From: Castellaniella hirudinis
GTDB lineage: Bacteria; Pseudomonadota; Gammaproteobacteria; Burkholderiales; Burkholderiaceae_B
DNA length: 64,000 nucleotides
Assembly: GCF_042651965.1 (NCBI RefSeq)
Contig: NZ_JBHSDY010000010.1
Span: forward strand, 62,001 to 126,000
Direction: 5' to 3'
In this document: positions 42,932-51,283 of the stretch, one piece after another
How positions within the stretch are numbered: the stretch's first letter is position 1
How the letters are laid out: each line of letters begins with the position of its first letter
Notes under the pieces: generated by a model
What the model was told of the DNA's origin: nothing
Databases searched by the model: none
Seen by the model: the letters and a program-made list of their open reading frames with translations, nothing else
Program-made: the position numbers and the translations under genes

Positions 42932-44045
42932 TTCCGATCAACCCGCACGGGGTGCCCGAGTCGTCATCGGCATGTCGGGCGGGGTTGATTCCTCGGTGTC
43001 GGCCTGGCTGCTCAAGCAGCAGGGCTACGAGGTGGTCGGCCTGTTCATGAAGAACTGGGAGGACGACGACGACAGCGAATACTGCTCGTCGCGCCAGGAT
43101 TGGCTGGACGCCGCCAGCGTCGCCGACGTGGTCGGCGTGGACATCGAGGCGGTCAATTTCGCCGCCGAATACAAAGACCGCGTGTTCGCGGAGTTTCTGC
43201 GCGAATATTCCGCCGGCCGCACCCCCAATCCGGACGTGCTGTGCAACGCGGAAATCAAGTTCAAGGCCTTCCTGGATCATGCCATGGGGCTGGGCGCCGA
43301 CTATATCGCCACCGGCCACTACGCCCGGGTGCGCCGTGTCGACACGCCCGCCGGGCGGCGCAGCCAGTTGCTGAAGGCGCTGGACGGCTCCAAGGACCAG
43401 AGCTATTTCCTGCATCGCCTGAACCAGGATCAGTTGTCGCGCACTCTGTTTCCGCTGGGGGAGTTGCCCAAGACCGAGGTGCGCCGCATCGCGCGCGAGA
43501 TCGGCCTGCCCAATGCGGCCAAAAAGGACTCGACCGGCATCTGCTTCATTGGCGAGCGGCCGTTCCGGGAGTTCCTGAACCGCTATCTGCCGACCAAGCC
43601 GGGGCCGATGCTGACGCCCGAAGGCCGGGAAATCGGCCGCCATCAGGGGCTGGCCTTTCATACCCTGGGTCAGCGCAAGGGCCTGGGCATCGGCGGTGTG
43701 CGCGGCGCGCAGCGGGACGACGGCACGGCCGACGCCTGGTACGCGGCCCGCAAGGATCTGGCGAACAACACCCTGTACGTCGTCCAGGGCCACGATCATC
43801 CGTGGCTCTTGAGCGAACGTTTGCACGCCCAGGACGCCAGTTGGGTGGCGGGCGAGCCGCCGGCCCTCGGCGCTTACGCCGCCAAGACCCGCTACCGGCA
43901 GGCCGATGCCGCCTGCGTCCTGGAAGCGGGGGAGGGCGCGGATTTTGCGCTGCAATTCACCGAGGCCCAATGGGCCGTCACCCCGGGCCAGTCGGCCGTG
44001 CTGTACGACGGCGAAGTCTGCCTGGGGGGCGGGATCATTATCTAA
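42924..44045 (+). CDS. mnmA: tRNA-specific 2-thiouridylase
   Basis: 373 residues. PP-loop GMSGGVDSSVSAWLL near 17-31, catalytic cysteines in NPDVLCNAEIKF near 104 and TGICFIGERPF near 205. It puts sulfur on U34 of tRNA-Lys, Glu and Gln. Start and glcF stop overlap by 8 bases, so translation is coupled, though the functions are unrelated. Confidence 0.96.
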   Translation: MSDSDQPARGARVVIGMSGGVDSSVSAWLLKQQGYEVVGLFMKNWEDDDDSEYCSSRQDWLDAASVADVVGVDIEAVNFAAEYKDRVFAEFLREYSAGRTPNPDVLCNAEIKFKAFLDHAMGLGADYIATGHYARVRRVDTPAGRRSQLLKALDGSKDQSYFLHRLNQDQLSRTLFPLGELPKTEVRRIAREIGLPNAAKKDSTGICFIGERPFREFLNRYLPTKPGPMLTPEGREIGRHQGLAFHTLGQRKGLGIGGVRGAQRDDGTADAWYAARKDLANNTLYVVQGHDHPWLLSERLHAQDASWVAGEPPALGAYAAKTRYRQADAACVLEAGEGADFALQFTEAQWAVTPGQSAVLYDGEVCLGGGIII

Positions 44046-44070
44046 GGTCCGGCGTTGGCTGTGTATGAAG

Positions 44071-44153
44071 CAAAAAAGGCCCCCACGCTGCGCCTTCGGC
44101 TTGCTGCCCCCCGAGGGGGCGCTTTTTGCCTTGGGGCGGCCCGGCGGCAAAAA
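44071..44153. repeat. dispersed repeat with double terminator, copy 3
   Basis: aaaaaaggccccc (near 44071) pairs with ccgagggggcgcttttt (near 44111-44127), giving a first terminator. The module 44123-44153 (ttttt-gccttggggcggcccggc-ggcaaaaa) follows. The second module matches 18567 and 28973 almost base for base. It lies between convergent mnmA and the GST gene and can stop both transcripts. Confidence 0.7.
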
Positions 44154-44203
44154 TCCCCGCGCGGCGCCAGGCCGTCGCGGGGATTTTTGCATGTCGTCGC
44201 TGG

Positions 44204-44818
44204 TTACGCCGCCGGCGGCTTGGTCGTGGCGAAGGAGGGCCGGGCGTCGAGTTTTTCGGCCAGGCGGGCCAGGTGGGGGTGGTCGGCGCGCCAGTCCAGT
44301 TCCGGGCAGCGCAGGTCCAGATAGCCCAGGGCCGCGCCCACGGCGATATCGGCCAGGCACAGGTTGACGCCCATGCAGTAGGGCTGTTCGCCCAGCAAGG
44401 GTTCCATATAGCCCAGGCCGGCGCGGATTTTTTGCTGCTGGCGCTCGACCCAGTCGGCGCTGCGCTGGCCTTCGGGCCGGCGGTGGGTTTCCATGAAGGC
44501 GGTCGCAGCAGCGTCCATGATGCCGTCGGCGATGGCTTCCCAGCGCTTGACTTCCACGCGCTCGCGCCCCGGCGGCGGGATCAGGCGGCCGACCGGCGAG
44601 AGCGTGTCCAGGTATTCCACGATGACGCGCGAATCGAACAGTGCGCCGTTCTCGTCCATGATCAGACAGGGCACCTTGCCCAGGGGATTGTGCGCCGTGA
44701 CGTGGGTCGCGGGCCCCCAGGGGTCATCGAGGATCAGCTCGTAGTCGAGCTTTTTCTCGGCCAGCACGATACGGACCTTGCGGACGTAGGGGCTGGTCAG
44801 GGAACCGATCAATTTCAT
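44204..44818 (-). CDS. glutathione S-transferase family protein
   Basis: 204 residues. Thioredoxin-like N-terminal domain (MKLIGSLTSPYVRKVRIVLAEK, with the catalytic Ser region SPYVRK near 9-14 and the glutathione site NPLGKVPCL near 44-52) and an all-helical C-terminal domain. It belongs to the broad bacterial GST group near YibF. Substrate unknown. Single gene, upstream hairpin at 44858-44881. Confidence 0.9.
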   Translation of the reverse strand: MKLIGSLTSPYVRKVRIVLAEKKLDYELILDDPWGPATHVTAHNPLGKVPCLIMDENGALFDSRVIVEYLDTLSPVGRLIPPPGRERVEVKRWEAIADGIMDAAATAFMETHRRPEGQRSADWVERQQQKIRAGLGYMEPLLGEQPYCMGVNLCLADIAVGAALGYLDLRCPELDWRADHPHLARLAEKLDARPSFATTKPPAA

Positions 44819-44857
44819 GGGGAATCAGGAGAGTCCAAGGCTCGAAAAGTATAGCAG

Positions 44858-44881
44858 GACGGTCCCGGATTCCGGGCCGTC
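44858..44881. other. hairpin between the GST gene and purB
   Basis: gacgg-t-cccgg and ccggg-c-cgtc pair with one mismatch around att. It lies between divergent genes and may be a structured leader of the GST transcript. The adjoining 44931-44965 is also rich in inverted GC repeats. Confidence 0.4.
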
Positions 44882-44980
44882 GGGGGTGTTTTGACTCTTT
44901 TTGACGAAACCCTGCGGGCGGGGTGTGGTTTATCCGCCCCGCCCGCAGGCGGGCACGGGCGGATGCGCTAGAATTCCGCC

Positions 44981-46357
44981 ATGCATATTGATCCCTCTCT
45001 CAGCGCGCTGAACGCGCTGTCGCCCCTGGATGGGCGCTACGCAGCCAAGGCTGACGCCCTGCGGCCCTTTCTGTCCGAAGCCGGTTTCATGGCGCACCGG
45101 GTCGAAGTCGAGATCGCCTGGCTGATCGGCCTGTCCGACGCCGGGCTGCCCGAACTGCCCGCCTTCCCGGCGGCGGCGCGCGCGCGGCTGCAGGCTTTGG
45201 TCCAGGACTTTTCCGAGGCTGATGCGGGCCGCATCAAGGCCATCGAACGCACCACCAATCACGACGTGAAGGCAGTCGAATACTGGCTCAAGGAACAGGT
45301 CGCCGACGACGCCGAACTGTCCCGTGCGGCGGAATTCATCCACTTTGCCTGCACCTCTGAAGACATCAACAACACCTCGCATGCCCTGATGCTGGGCCGC
45401 GCGCGGTCGCAGGCCGTGCTGCCGGCGCTGGAATCCGTCGTCGCCCGCCTGCGTGAACTGGCGCACCAGCACGCCGATCAGCCCCTGCTGTCGCGCACGC
45501 ACGGCCAGCCGGCCACGCCCAGCACCATGGGCAAGGAATTCGCCAACGTGGTCGCCCGCCTGGACCGCGCCCTGGACGCGATCCGCGCCGTGCAGCCGCT
45601 GGCCAAGATGAACGGCGCCACCGGCAACTACAACGCCCACCTGTCGGCCTATCCGGGAATCGACTGGCCTGCGTTCTCCGGCGGTGTCCTGGGCGGCCTG
45701 GGGCTGACCCAGAATCCCTATTCGATCCAGATCGAACCGCACGACTGGATGGCCGCCCTGTTCGACGCGATCGCCCGCGCCAACACCATTCTGCTGGACT
45801 TGAATCGCGACGTCTGGGGCTATATCGCCCTGGGGTACTTCAAGCAGCGCCTGAAGGACGGCGAGGTCGGCTCGTCCACCATGCCGCACAAGGTCAACCC
45901 GATCGACTTCGAAAACTCCGAAGGCAATCTGGGCCTGGCCAATGCGATGCTGCGCCACCTGTCGGAAAAGCTGCCGGTCTCCCGCTGGCAGCGCGACCTG
46001 ACGGACTCCACCGTGCTGCGCAACCTGGGCGTGGCGCTGGGCTACAGCCTGGTGGCCTACGACGCCTGCCTGCGCGGTCTGGGCAAGCTGGAACTGAACC
46101 CCGCCGCCATCGATGCCGACATCGACGCCTGCTGGGAAATCCTGGCCGAGCCCGTGCAGACGGTGATGCGCCGCTACGGCCTGCCGCAGCCCTACGAGCA
46201 ACTCAAGGCGCTGACGCGCGGCAAGGGCATCACCGAGCAGGCGCTGCGGGAATTCATCACCGGCCTGGATCTGCCTGCGGAGCCCAAGGCGCGTCTGCTG
46301 GCGATGACGCCGCGCAGCTACGTCGGCCTGGCGGCCAGGCTGGCAGCGGCAGTCTAG
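44981..46357 (+). CDS. purB: adenylosuccinate lyase
   Basis: 458 residues, acting twice in purine synthesis. The fumarase-superfamily signature GSSTMPHKVNPIDFENSEG is near 297-315; HFACTSEDINNTSHAL near 122 and SRTHGQPATPSTMGKEF near 170 hold catalytic His residues. The start MHIDPSLSALNALSPLDGRY matches the long (E. coli-type) PurB. A TAGAAT hexamer (44969-44974) ends six bases before the ATG, so the mRNA may be leaderless. Confidence 0.97.
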   Translation: MHIDPSLSALNALSPLDGRYAAKADALRPFLSEAGFMAHRVEVEIAWLIGLSDAGLPELPAFPAAARARLQALVQDFSEADAGRIKAIERTTNHDVKAVEYWLKEQVADDAELSRAAEFIHFACTSEDINNTSHALMLGRARSQAVLPALESVVARLRELAHQHADQPLLSRTHGQPATPSTMGKEFANVVARLDRALDAIRAVQPLAKMNGATGNYNAHLSAYPGIDWPAFSGGVLGGLGLTQNPYSIQIEPHDWMAALFDAIARANTILLDLNRDVWGYIALGYFKQRLKDGEVGSSTMPHKVNPIDFENSEGNLGLANAMLRHLSEKLPVSRWQRDLTDSTVLRNLGVALGYSLVAYDACLRGLGKLELNPAAIDADIDACWEILAEPVQTVMRRYGLPQPYEQLKALTRGKGITEQALREFITGLDLPAEPKARLLAMTPRSYVGLAARLAAAV

Positions 46358-46372
46358 ACGGGTCCGGGCGCC

Positions 46373-47350
46373 TCAGGGCTCCAGCACCACTTTCCCCATA
46401 CTGCTGCGTGATTCCAGCAGTTGGTGCGCGCGCGCTGCGTGCGCCAGGGGAAAGCGGCCGCCGATCACCGGCTTCAGGTCTTTGCTGACCACACGCTGGA
46501 ACAGCGCTGCCAGATCGCGGCCGACATCGCTGGTTTTCAGGAGCGGCAGCAGGGCAAAGCCCTGGATCGTCTGCGCCTCGTCGAGCAGGTCGCTGACCTC
46601 CGATGTTGCCAGCGTGAAGCGGCCGAGCGCGCCGAACAGCAGCACCCCGGCCGGCGCCAGCAGCCTGGTGAACTGCCGAGTCCAGTCGCCGCCGACAAAG
46701 TCGTAGATCAGATCGAAACCGGCGGCAGGTCCCGCCGCGCGGCAGTGCGCCAACCAGCCCTCGTCCCGGTGGTTCACGGCCTGGTCAGCTCCCAGCGACA
46801 GCGCCATCTGCCGCTTTGCTTCCGAGCCGGCGAGCGCCACCACCCGCCCGGCCCCCGCCTGCTTGAGCAACTGGATCAGCAGGGTGCCCACCCCGCCGCC
46901 GGCTGCCGTCACCAGGACGGATCTGCCCGCCGGCGCCGTCCGCCGCACGGCGTGCAGCGCCGTCAGTCCCTGGACCTGCAGCGCTACCGCGGCATCGAAC
47001 GGGACGCCTTCGGGCACCGGTACTGCGGCGGCGGCCTTGGCCACGACATATTCCGCATATCCGCCATCGCGGCCGATCGCAAACAGCGGCACGGCCACCC
47101 GGCTGCCCATTGCGATCCCGGCCTGCGGGCCGGCGGCTTCGGCCGTCCCCGCGATTTCCACGCCGAACCGGGCGGGCAGCGGCGGCGTCACCGCGTACTG
47201 GTCGCGCCGCATCAGCAGTTCGAAGAAATTGATCCCCGAGGCCCGCACGCGAACCAGGATCTCGTCGTCGGCCTGGATTCCGGGCGGGGTGACTTCCAGC
47301 GTTTCCAGGACCTCGGGGCCGCCAAACGCATTCATCTGCACCAGTTTCAC
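46373..47350 (-). CDS. zinc-type alcohol dehydrogenase-like quinone oxidoreductase
   Basis: 325 residues from GTG 47350 with AGGAG seven bases upstream; an ATG at 47386 is further from any binding site. GroES-like domain to about 120 (VRASGINFFELLMRRDQY), Rossmann domain with VTAAGGGVGTLLIQLLKQAG near 148-167. It lacks zinc-ligand cysteines, so it is of the zeta-crystallin/QOR type (NADPH:quinone reductase). It is divergent from an HxlR regulator, the usual pairing for stress-induced reductases. Confidence 0.88.
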   Translation of the reverse strand: MKLVQMNAFGGPEVLETLEVTPPGIQADDEILVRVRASGINFFELLMRRDQYAVTPPLPARFGVEIAGTAEAAGPQAGIAMGSRVAVPLFAIGRDGGYAEYVVAKAAAAVPVPEGVPFDAAVALQVQGLTALHAVRRTAPAGRSVLVTAAGGGVGTLLIQLLKQAGAGRVVALAGSEAKRQMALSLGADQAVNHRDEGWLAHCRAAGPAAGFDLIYDFVGGDWTRQFTRLLAPAGVLLFGALGRFTLATSEVSDLLDEAQTIQGFALLPLLKTSDVGRDLAALFQRVVSKDLKPVIGGRFPLAHAARAHQLLESRSSMGKVVLEP

Positions 47351-47450
47351 GCTGCATCTCCTGACATCATTCATGACGGAGACCATTCTATGCAGGGGGA
47401 TTCCTGCTACTCTACAGACGATTTCCTCTCATACACACCTGTTGGTCAGC

Positions 47451-47864
47451 ATGGCTCAGATCATCAAGAAACTGCCCGACCTGCCCATTGAACGAGCGAT
47501 CCGGACGCTGTCGGGCCGGTGGAAAGCCGTGATCCTCTATCACTTGCTGGGCACGCCCAAGCGCCTGTCCGAACTGACCCGGCTCATGCCGTCGGCCAGC
47601 CAGAAGGTGCTGATTCAGCAGCTCCGCGAGATGGAGGCGCACGGGCTGGTGCACCGCGAAGTCTTTCCTCAGGCGCCGCCCCGGGTGGATTATTCCGCGA
47701 CTGAACTCGGCCTGAGCCTGGAGCCCGTCATGCTGGCGCTCTGCGAATGGGGGCAACGGCATGCCAGGGAACTTGACCAGATCGATGAGCTGGCGGACTG
47801 TATTGTTCGGCCGGTCCATACCAAGGCCCGGCCGGCGCCTGCTGCACACGCGCAGCGGACCTAG
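47451..47864 (+). CDS. HxlR-family transcriptional regulator
   Basis: 137 residues from ATG 47451. HxlR winged-helix core: RTLSGRWKAVILYHLLGTPKRLSELTRLMP split over about 17-46, then KVLIQQLREMEAHGLV near 52-67. HxlR proteins sense aldehydes or oxidants and often control the divergent reductase gene. The intergenic 47351-47450 should hold the operator. The end overlaps the convergent acyltransferase gene by 4 bases. Confidence 0.9.
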   Translation: MAQIIKKLPDLPIERAIRTLSGRWKAVILYHLLGTPKRLSELTRLMPSASQKVLIQQLREMEAHGLVHREVFPQAPPRVDYSATELGLSLEPVMLALCEWGQRHARELDQIDELADCIVRPVHTKARPAPAAHAQRT

Positions 47865-48991
47865 AATTTCTGGTAATCCAGGGCGAGACGGGGCGCGCGG
47901 CGCGGTGTCGTGCTGAGCCGTTTCAGCAGGGCGCGGCAGGCGTCGATGGCCCGGACCTCGACCAGGTAATGCACGAGCGTGGCCGCCACGAGGGACAGGG
48001 ACACGGCGAAGGCAAAGGCGGGTGCGCCCTCCAGCCCGAAGCGCACGCCGTACGTCCTGATCGCCTGGAGCACGATGATGTGCGTCAGGTACAGGGCATA
48101 GGAAATATTCCCCAGGAAAAAAAGCCAGCGCACGTCAGGCAAGCCGTTCAGGCGTTCGTAGAGCAGCAGCGACAGAATCAGGGCGACCGAAGGCGCGCCC
48201 CATCGCGTCAGTCCGTGGCCGTAGAAATCGCCGGAAAAATAAATCAGGGCGGAAATTGCGGCTGTGCCGAGTAATAGCGGCTTCAGGAACATGCTGGTTT
48301 TTTCGGGCAGGTCGGGCGCTGCCATGAAAATGGAATACAGCGCGATCCCGCAGACGAATTCCAGAATCATGGGCGAAGACAAAATCGCCAGCGCCGGCCG
48401 CACGAGTCCGCCATACGGGTAGTCATACTCCGTATAGGCCGATAATTCGATCGCGTGATTCAGTGCCCATTGCAACAGCAGAAAGATCGAGACGATGAGG
48501 CCGGCCGTAATCAGCCTGCGGTGCTTTTGTGAAATCGCCAGACCGACCAGGAACAACAGATAAAAAGAAATCTCGTACGTCAGCGTCCACGCCGGGCTGA
48601 GCAGGTTGTAGCCGAAGAACGGGCCTTTATCTGAATAGTCCGCCTGCAGCGGGATGATGGATTTCAGCACCGAATATCCATCGGCGCCGAACAGCAGGAC
48701 GAATGCCAGCAGGCTGAAGAGCAGCAGGGGATAGATTCTGAAAAACCGTTTCAGGGCATACGCCGCGACAGGATGCGGGCTGTCGGGCTTGCGGGTCGAA
48801 TAGCAGATGATGAATCCGCTGATGATGAAAAACAGATCGACGCCGAATGCGCCGCTGCCAAACAGCGCGTCGCCCAGATCTTTCTGGGCGTAGGTGTCGT
48901 TCAAAAAATATCTGAAATGAAAGCAGACCACCATGAGGGCCGCCACGCCCCGGAGATACTGCACACTTTTGATGATTTCCTGATTGCGCAT
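47861..48991 (-). CDS. acyltransferase family 3 membrane protein (OafA/YrhL-like)
   Basis: 376 residues from ATG 48991, with about ten membrane helices. It opens SVQYLRGVAALMVVCFHFRYF with the catalytic His of the RG...H motif, then GVDLFFIISGFIICYST. The family O-acetylates surface polysaccharides or lipids. The base composition is visibly lower in GC than the neighbours, and it is flanked by unrelated genes, which suggests acquisition by transfer. No other glycan genes are next to it. Confidence 0.9.
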   Translation of the reverse strand: MRNQEIIKSVQYLRGVAALMVVCFHFRYFLNDTYAQKDLGDALFGSGAFGVDLFFIISGFIICYSTRKPDSPHPVAAYALKRFFRIYPLLLFSLLAFVLLFGADGYSVLKSIIPLQADYSDKGPFFGYNLLSPAWTLTYEISFYLLFLVGLAISQKHRRLITAGLIVSIFLLLQWALNHAIELSAYTEYDYPYGGLVRPALAILSSPMILEFVCGIALYSIFMAAPDLPEKTSMFLKPLLLGTAAISALIYFSGDFYGHGLTRWGAPSVALILSLLLYERLNGLPDVRWLFFLGNISYALYLTHIIVLQAIRTYGVRFGLEGAPAFAFAVSLSLVAATLVHYLVEVRAIDACRALLKRLSTTPRRAPRLALDYQKF

Positions 48992-49143
48992 CAAAATGGC
49001 CTATGGAATACCCTTATATTCCCCAGCCTAGCATAGACACTTGTGGCCGATTGATTCTGTCTTTATCAGAGCATGAGCATCGGGCCGGCTGTTTTTGTCG
49101 TTTTTTGAGCGTGTCTTTCAGGGCGCTCGCCGTCCGCCGCGCT

Positions 49144-49608
49144 TCAAAGCCGCTGGTCCGCCGCCAGGGCCAGGATCCGCGCCCAGCGCCGGGCCTGACG
49201 GCCGTCCGCCATGGGGATCCGCCATTCGCCGCGCGCGTCATGCCGCAATTGCAGCACCAGCCCGTGGCCTCCCTGGGCCTGGGTGCGCGAAACCCCCGCG
49301 ATATCGGCGAAGATGAAGCGTGCCTCCTGATCGCCCAGGGCCAGCCGGCCATGCTTTTGTCCGGCATCCAGGGTCAACCGCCCCCAGTCGCCCGACAGTT
49401 CCAGCACGCGCCGCCCGCCGACCGTTTTGCCGTGATAGCGGCGATGGCGATGCACTGCATACACCGCCAGGCCCACGAGGATCGCTGCGGCCGCCAGGAC
49501 GGCGCATGCGCCCGCCCATGCTCCGAAGCGCCCGGCCACGTTTGCATACAAACGGAAAGCGCCGAAGAGCAGGGCGCCGATGAGGAGCGGGATCAGTAAA
49601 AGCGGCAT
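49144..49608 (-). CDS. hypothetical membrane protein with PH-like cytoplasmic domain
   Basis: 154 residues from ATG 49608; a longer start at 49701 would overlap the next gene. Two membrane helices (MPLLLIPLLIGALLFGAFRL and an alanine-rich one near 25-50) are followed by a beta-rich domain of about 90 residues (GRLTLDAGQKHGRLALGDQE). No family recognised. It is co-directional with the MocR gene upstream. Confidence 0.6.
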   Translation of the reverse strand: MPLLLIPLLIGALLFGAFRLYANVAGRFGAWAGACAVLAAAAILVGLAVYAVHRHRRYHGKTVGGRRVLELSGDWGRLTLDAGQKHGRLALGDQEARFIFADIAGVSRTQAQGGHGLVLQLRHDARGEWRIPMADGRQARRWARILALAADQRL

Positions 49609-49697
49609 GTGTTTACGAGGGAGCGGAAGCGTTCCCGGTGCCAAGGTATCACGTGTGGCACGGACTGGCCGTTGCCAGCGGTAAGGTGCTGGCGCAT

Positions 49698-51224
49698 TCA
49701 TTCTCTGCGCAGCGAGCGCAGAACTGCGGCCAGTTTCTTCACCCCGAGCTCCAGCTCATGCGGCGTATGAGCCGCGAACCCCATCAGGAAGCCAGCCTGA
49801 TGCCGATGCGAAACGTGCAGCGCCGTCAGGCCGAGCAGGTCGATGCCCGCCCTGCGCGCGGCATCCAGCGCGGCGCGTTCGGGGATGGGGCGGATCAGAA
49901 TGCAAGGCATCTGCATCCCGCCTGCGGGTACATGAGGCTCCAGCCAATCGCCCAGGTGCGTGCGCACCAATCGCGCCAGCGCGTCGCGCCGCTCGGCATA
50001 GACAGCGCGCATGGTGCGCACATGCGCACCCAGGTGCCCGCCTTCGATGAAGCGTGCCAGGGTCAGTTGCGGGATGGGAGCGCTGTGCCCATCGAGCAAG
50101 GTGCGTGCGACCGTCATGGGGCCGACCAGCGCGGATGGCAAAACCATGTAGCCGATACGCAGTCCCGGAAACAGGGATTTGGTGAAGGTGCCGACGTAGA
50201 GGGTGCGTTCGTACGCGTCCAGGCCCTGCACGCAGGCGGTGGGCTTGCCCTCGTAGTGAAACTCGCTGTCGTAGTCGTCCTCGATGAGCCACGCTTGATG
50301 TTGCCGTGCCCATTCGATGGCGATCAAGCGCCGTTCCAGCGTCAGTGTGGTACCGCTCGGGAACTGATGCGAAGGAGTCAGGAACGCCGCTTTGGCCTTG
50401 GTTTCCGGCAGCCGTTCCACCTGCATGCCGTCGGTATCCAGCGGCACAGGGACGCATTGCAGGCCCGCCGCCTCGAACGCCTTGCGCGCGCCGTGGTAGA
50501 TCGGATCTTCGATGGCAATGCGCTCGCCAGCGTCGAGCAGCACGTGGGCGCACAAGGTCAATGCCTGCTGCGAACTGGTCAGCACCAGTACCCGCTCGGG
50601 CGTGGCACGAGCCCCGCGTTCGAGGTTGACGTAGTCCGCAATGGCCCGGCGCAGCGGCTCCATACCCTGGGGCGGACTGTGCGGCAGGACTTGAGTGCCA
50701 TGTTCCTTGAGTACTTGGCGGTGCAGTCGCTCCCAGGTCTGGAGTGGAAAGTTGCGCGTTTCGGGTACGCCGGGCGCAAATGCACGAGGCGTCAGGAAAT
50801 CCCGTACGCCGCCGCTTGCATACATGGCGGCGCCGCGCCGGCTCAGGCGCAACGCGGGCACGCGTACGGGCGGTCGTCGCACCAGGCCGCGCCCCGGAAG
50901 GCGCTGTACCTGCTCTGAGACGAAGCTGCCGCTGCCTACGCGCCGCTCAATAAAGCCTTCGGCGTGCAACTGGCCGTAGGCCGCCTCCACTGTGTCGCGC
51001 GAGACCCCCAGCGACTGAGCCAGCGCACGTGATGCGGGCAAGGCTTTTCCTGCGTCCAGCGCGCCGTCCAGGATCAGTTGCCGCACGGCCCGCTGGATTC
51101 GCACATGCAGCGGCAAGGCGCCGTGCGCAGGATCGCCTACCCAGGCTTTGACGGATTCGAGTTGAGCGTGTTTGAACAATTGGTCGGTATGCCTACATAA
51201 AAGTGGCAGGGAGAACCGAGCCAT
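49698..51224 (-). CDS. MocR/PdxR-type regulator (GntR-aminotransferase fusion)
   Basis: 508 residues. N-terminal GntR winged helix (LPASRALAQSLGVSRDTVEAAYGQL split over about 62-86) and a fold type I aminotransferase domain from about 125 with LTSSQQALTL, IEDDYDSEFHY and the PLP lysine in YVGTFTKSLFPGLRIGYM near 335. PLP or an amino-acid adduct serves as ligand in this family. It is divergent from benE and probably controls it. Confidence 0.92.
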   Translation of the reverse strand: MARFSLPLLCRHTDQLFKHAQLESVKAWVGDPAHGALPLHVRIQRAVRQLILDGALDAGKALPASRALAQSLGVSRDTVEAAYGQLHAEGFIERRVGSGSFVSEQVQRLPGRGLVRRPPVRVPALRLSRRGAAMYASGGVRDFLTPRAFAPGVPETRNFPLQTWERLHRQVLKEHGTQVLPHSPPQGMEPLRRAIADYVNLERGARATPERVLVLTSSQQALTLCAHVLLDAGERIAIEDPIYHGARKAFEAAGLQCVPVPLDTDGMQVERLPETKAKAAFLTPSHQFPSGTTLTLERRLIAIEWARQHQAWLIEDDYDSEFHYEGKPTACVQGLDAYERTLYVGTFTKSLFPGLRIGYMVLPSALVGPMTVARTLLDGHSAPIPQLTLARFIEGGHLGAHVRTMRAVYAERRDALARLVRTHLGDWLEPHVPAGGMQMPCILIRPIPERAALDAARRAGIDLLGLTALHVSHRHQAGFLMGFAAHTPHELELGVKKLAAVLRSLRRE

Positions 51225-51240
51225 TTTAATTCTATAAATT

Positions 51241-51261
51241 CAGTATCCATAGGGGCAGTAT
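51241..51261. promoter_or_regulatory. candidate MocR operator between the regulator and benE
   Basis: cagtat occurs at 51241-51246 and 51256-51261 as a direct repeat 15 bases apart, in the 59-bp divergent gap. MocR proteins typically bind direct repeats. Evidence is position and form only. Confidence 0.35.
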
Positions 51262-51283
51262 TTTTTGGGAACCGTACCAAGAC

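Noticed and set aside
46863..47450. Long in-frame extension before the HxlR regulator
   Set aside because: It overlaps the quinone oxidoreductase gene on the other strand and has no domain; the HxlR fold begins at 47451.
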